64,000 nt of DNA from Eutreptiella sp. 'Long Island Sound 2002' (GCA_964036045.1 OZ038385.1:57091919-57155918), one strand, 5' to 3'. Counted from the stretch's first letter, positions 33,481 to 44,390 are shown. Numbers and translations are program-made. Notes: generated from the sequence alone by a model not told the origin.

Positions 33481-33574
33481 TGGCAGCAATCGACAGGTTT
33501 TGCGGTGAGTACCGGGGCGGTACCGCCCTGCCACACCTGACATGTCCCATACTGAGGAACGTAGTCTGTGTAAC
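32609..33574 (-). CDS. Giant receptor exon 14: Cys module end, then long Thr-Pro linker
   Basis: The exon begins YTDYVPQYGTCQVWQGG and includes DCCQHDN, finishing the Cys-rich module, then becomes almost purely Thr/Pro/Ser for about 270 residues (TPTPT-type repeats). The DNA is a degenerate hexanucleotide array, (ACNCCN)n on this strand. A rigid, probably O-glycosylated stalk is the likely role. The acceptor TTCTTCTGCAG|GT matches exon 13 in phase, and this is the TP-reading frame. The frame hits TGA at about 32.47 kb, so a splice or frameshift must precede it. The GTACAC donor used here is a guess that fits phase. Confidence 0.5.
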
Positions 33575-34574
33575 CTGCAGAAGACGAATGGACGGAGCAG
33601 AGCCGGGTCCAACTTCATGGGAGGGAGGCTAGGGCAGGGATGCATTAGAGGGACCTCAGAGGCGGCCCAAGGAGCGGCTAGACAGGCGGTTGGAGGAGGT
33701 TGCCAAAGCTGTCGGTTAAAAATGCCATTGAAGCTGCCACTTGCCGTCAGGGAGACAGTGGCTGGGCATAGGCTGGGCGCCCTGGAGGGGGGTTTGGCAC
33801 AAGGCCATGGGGTTGGTTTGCTTGCCTTTGGCGGCGCCTATTGGCTTCTCGCCATGGTATACTCTGACCCTCTGTGGGCCCGAACGTGTTTTGGTTGTGT
33901 CAACGGAGCCCCTGGATGACTTGTCCTGTTTGACTACTCCGGGGTCGGCTGTCCCAGAGACGGGCTGTTGCCCTTGCCGTTGACCAGGTGCATCCAGATG
34001 CACACTCCGAGTCCATGCTGGGTTTGCCGACTCCAGCACCGACTTGTGCGCGCTGGGGTGTGCATCTGCAGGATCATTTTCCTGACAGGGGCTTCTAACG
34101 ACCCCAATGATTCTTTCCCTTTTGTCCTTTCCTTTGCCTCCCTCTACGCTCTGCACCCCTGGAGGGGGGGGGGGGGGTAAACCTCGCCCCCTTCCAATGC
34201 ATCCCTGGGCTGGGGGGGGGGATGAATCCACAAGGGCATTGGTACAAAAAGCAACCACAGAGTGCGCCCTTGAGCCCTACGGATCTACCACAGCTGTTCG
34301 GAGTGATTTGCAAATCACGCCTTGCAGTATGTCGCACATTGTACCGCTTCCTGGGGCAACAACCAATTGGGCTGCGGGCTGCCCGTCAAGCCATCGGGCA
34401 CTTCCAGCCGGACATCGTTGACGCACTGGCCAAGCCACTACCACACTGCCGGTCAACCCCTTCCGTCCCAGCCTCTACTGCCAGGACTTGAGGGCTGCCA
34501 GCCTTGTGCAACCCAATCCGCAGTGGTTCTGCCTCCACTTTGGCAGGGATCTTAGCCCTGGCAGACTGAGCCCA

Positions 34575-34680
34575 AGAATTTGTGTACCAAAAATGGCTCA
34601 AATCAACTTTTGTAAGTTTCATGTTTTCCCACCATGAAATTTGGGTCCACGGGGGGCAGGGGGTCCAGCCCTCCCCCAAT
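34575..34680. repeat. Dispersed AT-rich plus G-tract repeat copy 2
   Basis: ACCAAAAATGGCTCAAATCA, then TTTGTAAGTTTCATGTTTTC, CCCACCATGAAATTTGGGTC, G-tract and CCCTCCCCC, in the same order as the copy at 20.83 kb. Confidence 0.75.
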
Positions 34681-34936
34681 CCTCATATGGTCGTAAGTCG
34701 TTCTAACACATCCTTGCCCCCCTGTTTGTGATCCATTTGGTGCCGAAACCAAATCCCGCCACAACAAAAGAACACAACATCCGCTCATGGCCCACAGAGC
34801 AGGTTTAGCCAAAACGTGACGGGGAGACCGCGGCAAAAGGCAGAAACGTGCAGACGGTATAATCGGCCCCCTTCCACAGCAGCCACTGACGCGCAGTGCT
34901 CGGCAAATTGGGGGGTTGTGTGCAAGACGGCGGCAC

Positions 34937-35104
34937 CTCCAAAGCAGTTGATGAGCATATCATCGATGTATGAGAATGAATCCACACAAATCGCGCATTC
35001 GGGGCTCAGCAGGGAGAAGCTTTGGTATTGGCAGGCGTCGTCGGTGGCCGCGCAGCTCATGCCATTCCTCAGGTAGGTCCAATCAGCGGACGAGCAGTTC
35101 GAAG
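34937..35104 (-). CDS. Giant receptor exon 13: compact cysteine-rich module
   Basis: Residues about 935-990 hold six cysteines (NCSSADW, MSCAATDDACQYQ, ECAICVD, NCFG), a likely disulphide-bonded extracellular module of no recognised family. The acceptor TTGCTCTGTAG|CT and donor TTTGGAG|GTGCCG make a phase 1-1 exon. Exon 14 adds three more cysteines directly after, so the module probably continues across the junction. Confidence 0.6.
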
Positions 35105-36075
35105 CTACAGAGCAAGAGCGGTCCGGGGCACTGAGGGGGTTGAGGTGCGGTTGTGTGGCACTATGCGGGGGGGGTATAACAGGGAGAGAGGAAAACGGAA
35201 AAGTCTGGCGCCTCCTTGACCTCCGTGGGGCTGCATTCTTGACCACCAAAAACGCGAAGCAGGACCGCCTAAACCACAGAAAGAAAACAGTTTCAATATG
35301 CCTGCGGCCAACGACGCCGGGCCGGCGATGGACCACCCACCGACATTTTGATGGCGGCTACCCATTTGGCAGATGGCGGTCATGAGAGGGCGCTGGTTCA
35401 CCCACACATTTTCGCCAGCAACCGCCGGAAGTTGGCGGTCCCCTGCCGGCGGTTAGCCAGCACCCGCAGATCCAAAACGCGGTCCCTCGCCGCTGGTAAG
35501 ATCAGTCTGCTAATCCGAGGGCCAACGCGGGTCACAGGGGGCGGGGTCAAGGTACGTGCGGCTAAAATATGCCCAGAAAACCATTTCCCGGGAAAACCTA
35601 TCCTCTCAAAAGGGGGCGGGGGGCACTGCACACGATCCAGATGGTTCTGTGAAGGGACAATTGAAGGTCAAAATCTTTTTCCCTCGCAAAAAATGTGCGA
35701 CTATGTGAAAAAAACACCTTTCAAAAGAGGAATTGCACACCAGTCGGCTTACACTGGCACAAACTGAGGAGCAAGACATCGACATGTGGCAAATAGAGGA
35801 CAACGAGATGCCCACTTCACACTGCTTGAAAATCGGAGAAAAAAATGTGCAATGGCACATGGTGGTACATGGGGCACATGGTGGTACATGGGCAAACAGA
35901 GATCCGGAAATTCTGAAAAGAGGGGGAGGGGATGACACAACACATCTTCACGCATATTGTTCCCCCTTTAAAATCCCCGCCCCCCCCAGCACGCCCCCTG
36001 CCCCCGGTATGAAGTGCATGTCAGAGTGCCCATCCCCGTACCCGTGGATGGCAGCCCAGCACCCCCGCCCCCGCA

Positions 36076-36180
36076 GTCAGCCTGCCTGCCTGTCAGTCTG
36101 CCTGCCTATCTGTAGATCCCTACGTTTGTTTAACAATCCGTCGGTCCGTGTTTCTGTCTATCTGCCTGTCTCTCTGGGTG
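36076..36180. repeat. CTGC/CTGT tetranucleotide-like tract
   Basis: Imperfect repetition of CTGCCTGC, CTGTCTAT and CTGCCTGTCT on the plus strand, intronic. Confidence 0.75.
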
Positions 36181-37364
36181 CCTGAGCCAAGGGACTGCGC
36201 CGCAGTATATCGCCCACTGCCTGGCCCGAAATGCGACGGGTTTGTTATGCAGTTCTGCGGCGGTGGCTGAGACGGTCGGACGGACGGTCAGACAGGGTAG
36301 ACGAAGGGACGGGCAGAATGGCAGCCAGACAGCCAAACAGCCACGCCAACGGACGGCTGGACAATTGCAGACACGTCTGCCAGGCACTGCGTGCAGGGGC
36401 CCAGACGGGGGAACACCAGCCCCACGCAATGTGAACTGTTGCTGTGCAGGACACAACGATAGTACTGCAGTATTGCAGTGTAATCGGAGCAATTGGGCCC
36501 TGAGCGGAAGATGAATCACGGCGTGAGGGCGCAGGCTTTGTTGTGGAACACGAGGAGTGGAGCGGCGGGGGGTGAGTAGCGGCGAAACTGCGTAACGGGG
36601 CCTCGGCGTGTGGGTGCATGGGCATGGCGGACAGGGGTGCCACTCGCAATGCACATGGCTGACCATACTGTCAGACCATTTCCGCTGGAGCCCCGCAGCC
36701 TCCCTCCCCGTCACGATCCTACGCCCTACCAGAGTTGCAGAGGGGGAGGGGCCACTATGCACGATGACGCTCAATCCTGATTGGGAGATGACACTGCCTG
36801 TTGCCTCTAATCAACCAGAACAACCAGAAGGATTGCCACACTGCGGCCGGCCTTCCAAGTAATGGCCAGCTGTTGCAGGTAAGAGATCAACCGTCTCTTG
36901 ACAGGGGCCTCGGACCCCATACCACAGAGGACGTCCAAAGATAAGCTTAAGTTGCGGCGGCCATGATGCAAGAACGCTGTCCGTGTGCAAATCGCTGCCC
37001 CGCTCTGTGCACTGCTTCACGTGTTCGGGCTACTGACGGTTCCCAATAGTGACCGAGTGGTGTTGTGGGGCGGAAGAAGCAGGGTACGCTCCCTTCCCCC
37101 ACGCGCCTGAGGGAAGGGGTCTCCAAGCCCCTTCGGCGTGAACACTTCCCTCCGCCCCTACCACGTGTGCCCGCCCCCAACGGCCCACCAACCGCTTTGT
37201 CACCACCACCAGAACACGCCATCTAACCCCTCTTTGCAACCGGCAGAAACCGCTTTGGCAGCACATTTGGTGGCCACTCACACTCAGCCCCAGTACGTGA
37301 GTCCCTGAGGCTGCCTGAGGCATCCTGAAGACGAGTTCGGGGGGCGGGATGGTCGGGGTAACAC

Positions 37365-37469
37365 CTGAGAAAGAGGAGGGGGACACATCGGACGACGTCG
37401 GAGGGACAGGGAAACCTGCAATGGTCAGGGACTGACTTGCGTCAACGATTGTGGCCGACCTGGATAGCA
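37365..37469 (-). CDS. Giant receptor exon 12: Ser/Pro-rich spacer after the MAM domain
   Basis: Residues about 900-934; it opens with the residue that completes the MAM ending, then SRSATIVDASQSLTIAGFPV and a Ser/Pro-rich tail. The acceptor GCATTTCCGCAG|TG fits exon 11. The 3' end is ambiguous: TTCTCAG|GTGTTA (used here) and CTGA|GTGTGA at 37284 both leave phase 1. The longer version would add about 27 protein-like residues (FRMPQAASGTHVLG). A third donor, AGT|GTGAGT at 37282, is stronger by sequence but breaks phase. Confidence 0.5.
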
Positions 37470-37701
37470 CTGCGGAAATGCGAAGGGGATGGGCGTGAAC
37501 GCGTGCATACGTGTGCACGCGCGGCACTGCCTCCGTCCCAGCACACAGTACTACTTGTCCAATTTGTGCCATCCAGCCTCTCCCGCAAATCACATCCCTG
37601 CAAACATCCCGCATTCCACACGCCCCCGTGCCGTCCACTCCCAACCGCTGCCGGCCGGCCCCGTATTGCCCTCCAACCTTTGGTAGCCGCCAGGGCTTAA
37701 C

Positions 37702-37770
37702 ACTCAGTGGGGTCGAACCCATGACCTTGTGGTCACGGGTCGTGTGCATAGCCCAACTACACTGGGTCAG
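37702..37770 (-). repeat. tRNA-like sequence
   Basis: Minus strand: A-box-like GTGTAGTTGGGCTATGCAC, an anticodon-arm-like GTGACCACAAGGTCA and a B-box GGTTCGACCCC at tRNA spacing. The acceptor stem is unpaired. It is intronic (exons 11-12), gene-sense. Confidence 0.55.
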
Positions 37771-38397
37771 TTCGCAGGGAAACTCATCAAATGCTTGGAA
37801 AGTAAGAGGTATTAAGAGGCTGCCCCTCTGCAAAGAAAACAACTTTTCCCCGATTTCCCGCATCTACAGAGGGCAAACTGAACAACAAATGTTCTGAAAC
37901 TAGATTACCTCTTTGGACAGAAGGCCAGAAATCTCACTTGTCCAACAAGGTGACAGGTCTTACGAGGAGCCTTCACTCAGCTTTTGGACACAGCAATGCT
38001 AGTTATCTCTTGCAAGTGCAACTCCTGAGGAGGGAGACGGAGAAAAATTGAAGGCTTTGTTTCACATGGCCGGATCAATGCAGCCGTGTGTCATCGCCCA
38101 CTGGCGTGCGAGGTGGTCGAGTTGGTTTTTGCTGAGCAAGAGCATCTTGAGTGCAGACGGGCGCGGTTCATGATAGTGCACATTTGTGCTGGACGGTGTG
38201 GTTGTGCCGAGTGCCAGTATGACAGGAGGAAGGGTACCACGGGGAACAGTGGGAGGCGAGGGGAAATTCTGGTCCATACCCACCTCACACTATCCCTGGG
38301 CGTACCCTTCCTCGCCTCCCACTCTCCCTCTGCATAGCCTGCGACTGGTCCCCGTGCATAGCCTTCACCCCCGGCTTGCCCCCGGTCATCAACATAC

Positions 38398-38575
38398 GTT
38401 CCACATCCGTCACTGCCATGTCTGACAGAAGCCCATCCGCAGTGGAACCGCTGAACCGGACGCGTTGGACAAAAGTGGGCGCAAAATGCAGCACTGCCCG
38501 CAGCCACACGGCCGTGGAGGTGTTGTGCTGCTGCCCGCCTACTTCCCAAATCCTCGTCCAGACGCCGTCGGCTGC
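38398..38575 (-). CDS. Giant receptor exon 11: MAM domain, C-terminal part
   Basis: Residues about 841-899. After joining to exon 10 the frame reads VEVQ then AADGVWTRIWEVGGQQ, then AVWLRAVLHF, VQRVRFSG and LLSDMAVTDVE, exactly the order of strands ending a MAM domain (xxxxWTxLWExxGxQxxxW ... VxFxGxxGxxxxSDIAIDDI). Acceptor GGTCATCAG|GCA is phase 0 and donor GGAAC|GTATGT leaves phase 1. Antisense and other-frame ORFs here are shadows. Confidence 0.82.
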
Positions 38576-39891
38576 CTGATGACCGCGAGTAGGAGAGCGC
38601 GCAGGCGACAGCAGTATTCATGGTCCGTATCAGAGCTGGGGGAGCAGCCTGGATTTGCGATTTGAATACCTCGGACTTGCAAATTTTGAGGTCAGAAATT
38701 TGTGGGCCGATTGGCCTCTTGCTTTTGCCCGTAATATCATTATGCCTGTTGCCCTCGCGCGGGGCAGACAGTCCCTCTCGGAAGGTGTGTCGGCGATAGC
38801 ATCGATGCCAAAAAAAATTGATTTGCCAAAAACGCGGAAAAAATGGGGAAAACCGGGGGAAACGGGGGATACGGTTAGGGGATGGGGGTACATGAAGAGG
38901 GTGCGACGGAGGAAATGAAGAAAACTTGGAGGACAATACTAACGTATGACCACGGTTGAGCGCTCTTGGGAGCTTCCCCAAGTCCCATAGGTTGCAAACA
39001 GGTTGATGAGGTTGCAAACAGCAACCGGCAGTTTGGATGCCCATTGCGAGAAGACGTTGAACACTTGCAGCGCTCCCCTTCTTTTGTAATGGCTCCCTGA
39101 CCCATGACCTTCACCACCGTCCCTCGTCGTCAAATCCTCTGTGTGCGGCATGCAGTCCCCTATGTTGCGGGCTCTGCACATGCTCGATAGCTGTGTCATT
39201 CGGCTGCCGACCCAAGATCCCCGGCCCGAATCCCAGGTGGGGCGCCCGGCGAGTGTCAGGACCTGCCTCGGTGTATAGTGTAGAATCCGGGACCTTGGTT
39301 GTGCTCCGAATACCACAGGAGTGCGTCTCCGGGTTGTGATCTGTGTATAAAATGCTTCCTGTTGGGTGGGTGGGCTGTGGTCTGGGTAACAAGCTCTTGC
39401 CGCAGGGACAGCGACGCCGACACACACGGACACACGAACGGCAACCTGCACCGCAACTCCAACGCTGACGTCATCAGCCACGCCGAGTATCACGATTTCC
39501 CCAACGTTTTCACTCACTGGCACCACGACCCTCACGTCGACCCAAACGCCCACTTGCTCCCTATGGCTTATGCTGCCTGCCATGCAGCCTGCAAATTTGT
39601 AATTCAGTGGTGCACCTGCCTGCACACAGGCTAGGCTTGCCAGCCAGAAACGGCTGTATCACGCTACTACCCACCCATCCTCGGACGTGGCTGGCATTCA
39701 AAGGGAACCGATCAAAAGAATTTGTGTGTACGACTGCGTACAGCCGGGCACGAGAACCACGTCGGCTACATGCGCCTTCGGCTGGCTCCATTGCACACGG
39801 CTGGGCCTCACGCTCCCGGGCGGCTCTGAGCACACGTCTGGTCCTGAGAGAAACAACGCCGACTGCCAGTGCTCAACAGGTGCTGCCAGAC

Positions 39892-40211
39892 CTGCACTTC
39901 CACGGCGAACGTCCCCATATCTGCCCCGTACATGTGGTACCAGAAGCTGACCCCCACGTAGTCACTGGCGGCGGACGTCAAGTGAGCAGTCTTGTGGGGG
40001 CGGTTTGCAGCGAACACCGCGAACCCGACGCGCGTGTAGCCTCCCGCGAAGATGTACGCATACGAGCGGCCACTGGGGCCGGCAGCGGGCCCCGTCCCGT
40101 TGATGTGCGAGCCATTGCCCCGCGACCACCGGAAATCGCCCCCAGACGTCACCCAGAGGCCGTTGCAGAAGACGGTAGTGCCACTGGGGAAGTCGCAGTA
40201 ATGCGAGTTGT
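39892..40211 (-). CDS. Giant receptor exon 10: MAM domain, N-terminal part
   Basis: Residues about 734-840. YCDFPSGTTVFCNGLW, then DFRWSRGNGSHINGTGP and VGVSFWYHMYGADMGTFAVE match the MAM domain closely (CDFExxxCxW ... FxWxRxxGxTPSxxTGP ... LSFWYHMYGxxxGTLxV). MAM domains mediate homophilic adhesion and receptor clustering at cell surfaces. The acceptor CTTTGCACAG|AC and donor GTGCAG|GTCTGG give phase 0 at the 3' side, a split inside the domain. This is the clearest domain in the window. Confidence 0.87.
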
Positions 40212-40384
40212 CTGTGCAAAGGCGGGGGCAGGACCGCAGTGAGTAAGACACAGGGCACACCGACAGGGGGAGGACGGGGAGGGGGCTGGTCCATGGGAAA
40301 ACACGACCATCGCACAATGGGGGATTCAGCCAGGGACGCGACCCCTCACAGCCAGCCTGTGCCACACCCTGCTACCTCACATCC

Positions 40385-40960
40385 AAGTGTCTTGCCTACT
40401 GCCTGACAGCCGGTATCACACCCTAATATCAAGACCTACACCTAGGACCGAGCTGGGTCCTTATGATTCTCTTGAACCTGGTGGACGCACCGCTCATTTC
40501 CCCCAACTAGGAGAGCGAGCTCGGTGGCCTTATATCCTGCTGTCTCGCCTACTGCCTCACAGCGTATATCACACCCTGCTACCTCACATCCTACTGTCTC
40601 GTCTGCTGCCTCACAGCCTGTGCCACACCCTCATGCCTCACACCCTAATGCTTCACAGCTTGCTGCCGTAGAGCCCACTGCCGCATACTCAAACGCCTCA
40701 CAGTCTGTCTCGAAGCCTACCTCCTCACAGCTCACAGCCTGCTGCCTCACAGCCAGGAAATCACTGCCAAGCATCCTGAAGCCAAGCCTACCAGCCTGTG
40801 TCGAAGCCCATGGACTGTACAAAAGCCTACAGCCTCACACGCTGTGGCAAGACCACGACCACACAGCTTTTATGCAAGCCCCTGCCTCACAGTCCACTGC
40901 CCCACAGCCCGTGAGGAAGCCCACTGCCACTCCGTATCACCACCCTTCTGCCTCACAGCC
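40385..40960. repeat. Degenerate CCTCACAG/CTGCCTCACA minisatellite
   Basis: The phrases CTGCCTCACAGCCTG, CTACCTCACATCC and CCTCACACCC recur about every 15-30 bases throughout. The 224-codon ORF over it is repeat-derived. Its 40553-40734 part is one arm of a large inverted repeat. Confidence 0.8.
40553..40734 (+). repeat. Inverted repeat, left arm
   Basis: Reads the same as the reverse complement of 41735-41932, with roughly eight mismatches and one indel of about 15 bases (for example CACACCCTGCTACCTCACAT and CCGCATACTCAAACGCCTCA in both). The spacer is about 1.0 kb. Confidence 0.9.
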
Positions 40961-41734
40961 TTCCACTTCTGGGGATTGCCGAGGTCCACAAAGCTATTTT
41001 CCTGCAGTGCCATGCCCAGTCCTTCCGTGCAAACCATGGGACAGCATTGTGCAAGCGGACTCGTATGCGCAACAGACTTCAGATGCAACTGCACAGCAAT
41101 TTCATGGTCCAACACGACGTTGCATTCCTTCATTTATTCATTTTCATGGTCCGACACCATCATGCCCATTTGCACGGCATTTTCTCACCGATCTGTGAAC
41201 AAGAGGTGGCCATGCTGAAAACTTTGCCATGCTGCAGTATCTGCCTCCTATTGAAAGCCTGGGTGCCTGCCTGTGTGCTGCATGCCGTGTCTGATGGCAC
41301 CACACAGCAGAGGACAGTGGATGAAACCTGGGGTTCGGATCTGTGACAAGCCGCCATCAGGACCGTTTGGCTGTGGGAGGTGTCGGGGCGATGGTGCCAA
41401 GGGGGCAATCCCTTGGTCACTGTTTGTCCTCTTGCCTGTCCAGGCCTTCTACCGCCAGCCAGCATCGCTAGACATCTGACATGGGGATCTGGGCCAATTA
41501 CAGGGGCGCCGAAGCTGAATCGTTGTCGCGCAAGTGGGTGTGACTTGGTGCGAGGGCGAGGCGGGGCTCGCATGGGTGTGTGGGGAGAATTCTTCCGGTG
41601 TCTCTGGATTCCTCGCCATCCCACTTCGAGGCCTCTCAGCCATGATCTCATTACAATATCTGCTAAAACTTCTGTCCTCACTGTTGCCTGCGCCGCTACC
41701 TTCATGCTGTCTGCCTGCTGCCTGCTGCCTGCAC

Positions 41735-41932
41735 TGAGCTATGAGGAGGTAGGCTTCGATACAGACTGTGAGGCGTTTGAGTATGCGGCAGTGGGCTCAA
41801 AGGCAGTACGCTCTGAGGCAGCAGGCTGTGAAGCATTATGGTGTGAGGCATGAGGGTGTGGCACAGGCTGTGAGGCAGCAGGCGAGACAGTAGGATGTGA
41901 GGTAGCAGGGTGTGATATAGGCTGTGAGGCGG
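41735..41932 (-). repeat. Inverted repeat, right arm
   Basis: Reverse-complement partner of 40553-40734. It stands alone, without the wider minisatellite that surrounds the left arm, so it looks like an inverted duplication of that segment. It lies in the intron between exons 9 and 10, about 130 bases from exon 9. Confidence 0.9.
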
Positions 41933-42060
41933 TCTGCCTGCTGCCTGGTGCATGCATGATAGCGCCGCATGTGTGCGTGTGCCTCATGTTCCCAGTATGC
42001 GACACGTAGCACACATGGCGCGCATGGTGCCTCACAAGGGAGCGCGCGCATGGGGCATAC

Positions 42061-42339
42061 GCAGGCGTTTGAACACTACGCCGCCCAGATACGTCACATT
42101 CTGCGAACAGGCCCAGACTCCGGAGCAATTGGCGATGCCCAACGGATCTTGGCCGTCGAACTCAATACCCACACAACCCGTTGTGACGAGGCACCGTGTC
42201 TTGCAGTCCTCCAGCGCCAGGGCGCCCCAGTAGTCACCTCCGAATATGGGACGTTCTTGGGATCCGCCGTACAGCGCCGCCAGGGACGCCTCCGCAGCGG
42301 AGGCCCTGCACTGCGTTAAAGGGGCCAAATCCCAGCCGT
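42061..42339 (-). CDS. Giant receptor exon 9: PAN/Apple-like domain
   Basis: Residues about 641-733. The exon opens with GWDLAPLTQCRASAAEAS and carries DCKTRCLVTTGCVGIEFDG, then NCSGVWAC and a final GGVVFKR strand, a full PAN/Apple pattern with six cysteines. Acceptor CTGTCTCCAG|AC was chosen because it completes the phase-1 codon of exon 8; nearer AGs (42.31 kb) do not. Donor CTGC|GTATGC leaves phase 1. Together with exons 7 and 8 it forms a run of symmetric phase 1-1 modules. Confidence 0.7.
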
Positions 42340-43657
42340 CTGGAGACAGAGAGGCCCGGGGAGAGAAGAGGCAGGCGCAGGGGTGTAGATGGCAGTGCAT
42401 TGGAACACAGGGCACGCGCAACAGCAGTGGAATGGTATCACAGAGGAAGGGCGGAGGCACAGAGGGATGGAGGTTGAGGGTCCCAGGAGAGGGCTCCCTC
42501 AAGGCAACACAAGCGAAGCCGATACGCACACTTGGCGTTGAAGGGGATAGGGTCGCTGCCCACCACGAAACACCCTCTGCATCCAAATAGGCGTTCGTCT
42601 ACACCCACAACACCGGCCACTCATCTCTGATCCTCGTTCCTCCCTCCCCCATCCAATCAGGTTGGTGACGTTGTTCATGTCGCTGGTGCTCATGGGCGCG
42701 GTTTGCACCCTCAGTGCCACCACCTCAAGCGGCGACACACTCAGCAGAAGGCTATTACAATGTGAGAAGGCTCCCGTGCATTGTGTCTTGGATCTTGCCG
42801 ACGCGTGGACCACTGTCCTGGGCATAGCAAACCACACTCCATCTCATCAACTTGGTCGGGATCACCGCATGAATACAGATGATGATGATGTGCACATCTA
42901 TTTGTACTTTGCGAGATTGCGGAAACCTGACTGTACTTCGCGCTGCCCACCAATGGCGGACGTCAGCAGTGTTGTGTGCAGAACTTTGGGCATGGGGACT
43001 GCAAACTTGCAGCCTCCGCAAACCCGTTGTACTGCTGGGCCTTTGAGTGCCCCGAGAAGTCATATACAGCTGAAACGTGCTCTGGACCTCAGACTCGACC
43101 CCCGCCCCCTTCCTTTAATGCGTCTCCTCTCCCTGCTTGAATATGCAGCTGGTAAATCACGTGGCCTACGGTGGAAGAGCAGCACAGAGAACCAGCAGGT
43201 CCTGTAGGGTGTAGTGGTGGACGATTCTGGCGGACCCATCGACGTTGCCTTACCATCCGTTGCGCATGGCCCGGCTGGAACATGGACCGAGCAAAACCTT
43301 TGTGGTCGCTGACTTGGAAGCGGGAGCGCGGGGGAGGGGGGAGAGGCAGGGCACGATGCAACACGCATGCAACACCACACAAAACAAACAGGATCCTCTC
43401 TAATCAGGGCCCCACCTTCCCCTTTTCCAAAGGAAAATCCGGACTCAGACGGATGACTGTCGGTTGCCAGCCAATCGGCGTTGGTTGGTGACGCCGCTCC
43501 GAGGTCAACCGTCCTCGGGTGTTTTCACTCGTTGCGCCCTCTTGGAGTGTCGCACGGTTTGGGGCGGCTCGGATCCCGCATTCGCTAGGTCCCAGAGAGG
43601 AGAAACCAGTCCCTTGTCCCGCTACGCTGCGTGTCGCATTACAAAGCACACACATAC

Positions 43658-43894
43658 TCCATTTGCTACAGAAGACGTAACTCCCATTTGGGGCCTGTGT
43701 TGGGGCAAACGCCGTGTTGAGGTTGCATTGGAGCGTATTGGGGTCGCACTCGAATGACAAGCAGGTCGCCCGGAGGTCGCACTGCAGCCCACATTGCCTG
43801 CAAGTCTGCACGGATTGGCCACCGCCAGCCCCATCGACGATGCCATCCCCCGGGATGTCTCCGGGCTGGTAAACGTGGCCGGCTCCACAGGTAT
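43658..43894 (-). CDS. Giant receptor exon 8: PAN/Apple-like cysteine-rich domain
   Basis: Residues about 562-640 contain eight cysteines, with TCRQCGLQCDLRATCLSFEC at the core and a closing VFCSKW. The arrangement of a helix carrying two Cys, then C-xx-FE and a terminal FC, is PAN/Apple-like. The acceptor TTTGTCAG|AT and the strong donor TGGA|GTATGT make a phase 1-1 exon, the kind easily shuffled as a whole domain. Confidence 0.7.
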
Positions 43895-44341
43895 CTGACA
43901 AAGGGCAGAGCACAAACGTGCGTATGGGCCCTCAGGGGCAACAACAGTCACCAAACAGTCAAAGCCGCAGGGACAACCTGAGGGGGCCTAAATCTGCTTC
44001 TTTGACATAAGTTTGGCCGTCCTGCCACTCAAGTCAGAGATACCAGCCGCAGGTGGTGGTTCAGTTCAGTTTCGGACCCCCACCCCCGAGGCGTGGGCAG
44101 GGGGAGGGCATCAAAATTTATTTCGGGTTTTGGGGGCATTTTTGCATTCCCCATTTCAATCTGAGCTTTCTGGAGTAGCACAAATCGAGGGGTAAAATCC
44201 CCTTTTATTCCTCACCACAAATGGGGGGCCGGGAGGTTCGTCCCTACACGTAAGCCCCCCCCCCCCCCCCCCCTCCGTGACCACAGCAGCACAGAAAACG
44301 AGATCTCTCAGTGCTAGAATCTTGCGGTGCTGAAACTCATG

Positions 44342-44390
44342 GCGCAAAAGCTGACGGAAACAAGGCCCAGTGTTCTTGGAGAAGGGGGTT
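44342..44390. repeat. Short dispersed repeat (matches 23.76-23.81 kb)
   Basis: GCGCAAAAGCTGACGGAAAC then AAGGCCCAGTGTTCTTGG; partner of the 23.76 kb copy. Confidence 0.75.

Noticed and set aside
31637-33540. Plus-strand Val-Gly ORFs of 287 and 349 codons
   Set aside because: Antisense reading of the Thr-Pro hexanucleotide array; only the minus frames join flanking exons in phase.
40524-41198. 224-codon plus ORF
   Set aside because: Built from the CCTCACAG minisatellite, one arm of the inverted repeat.
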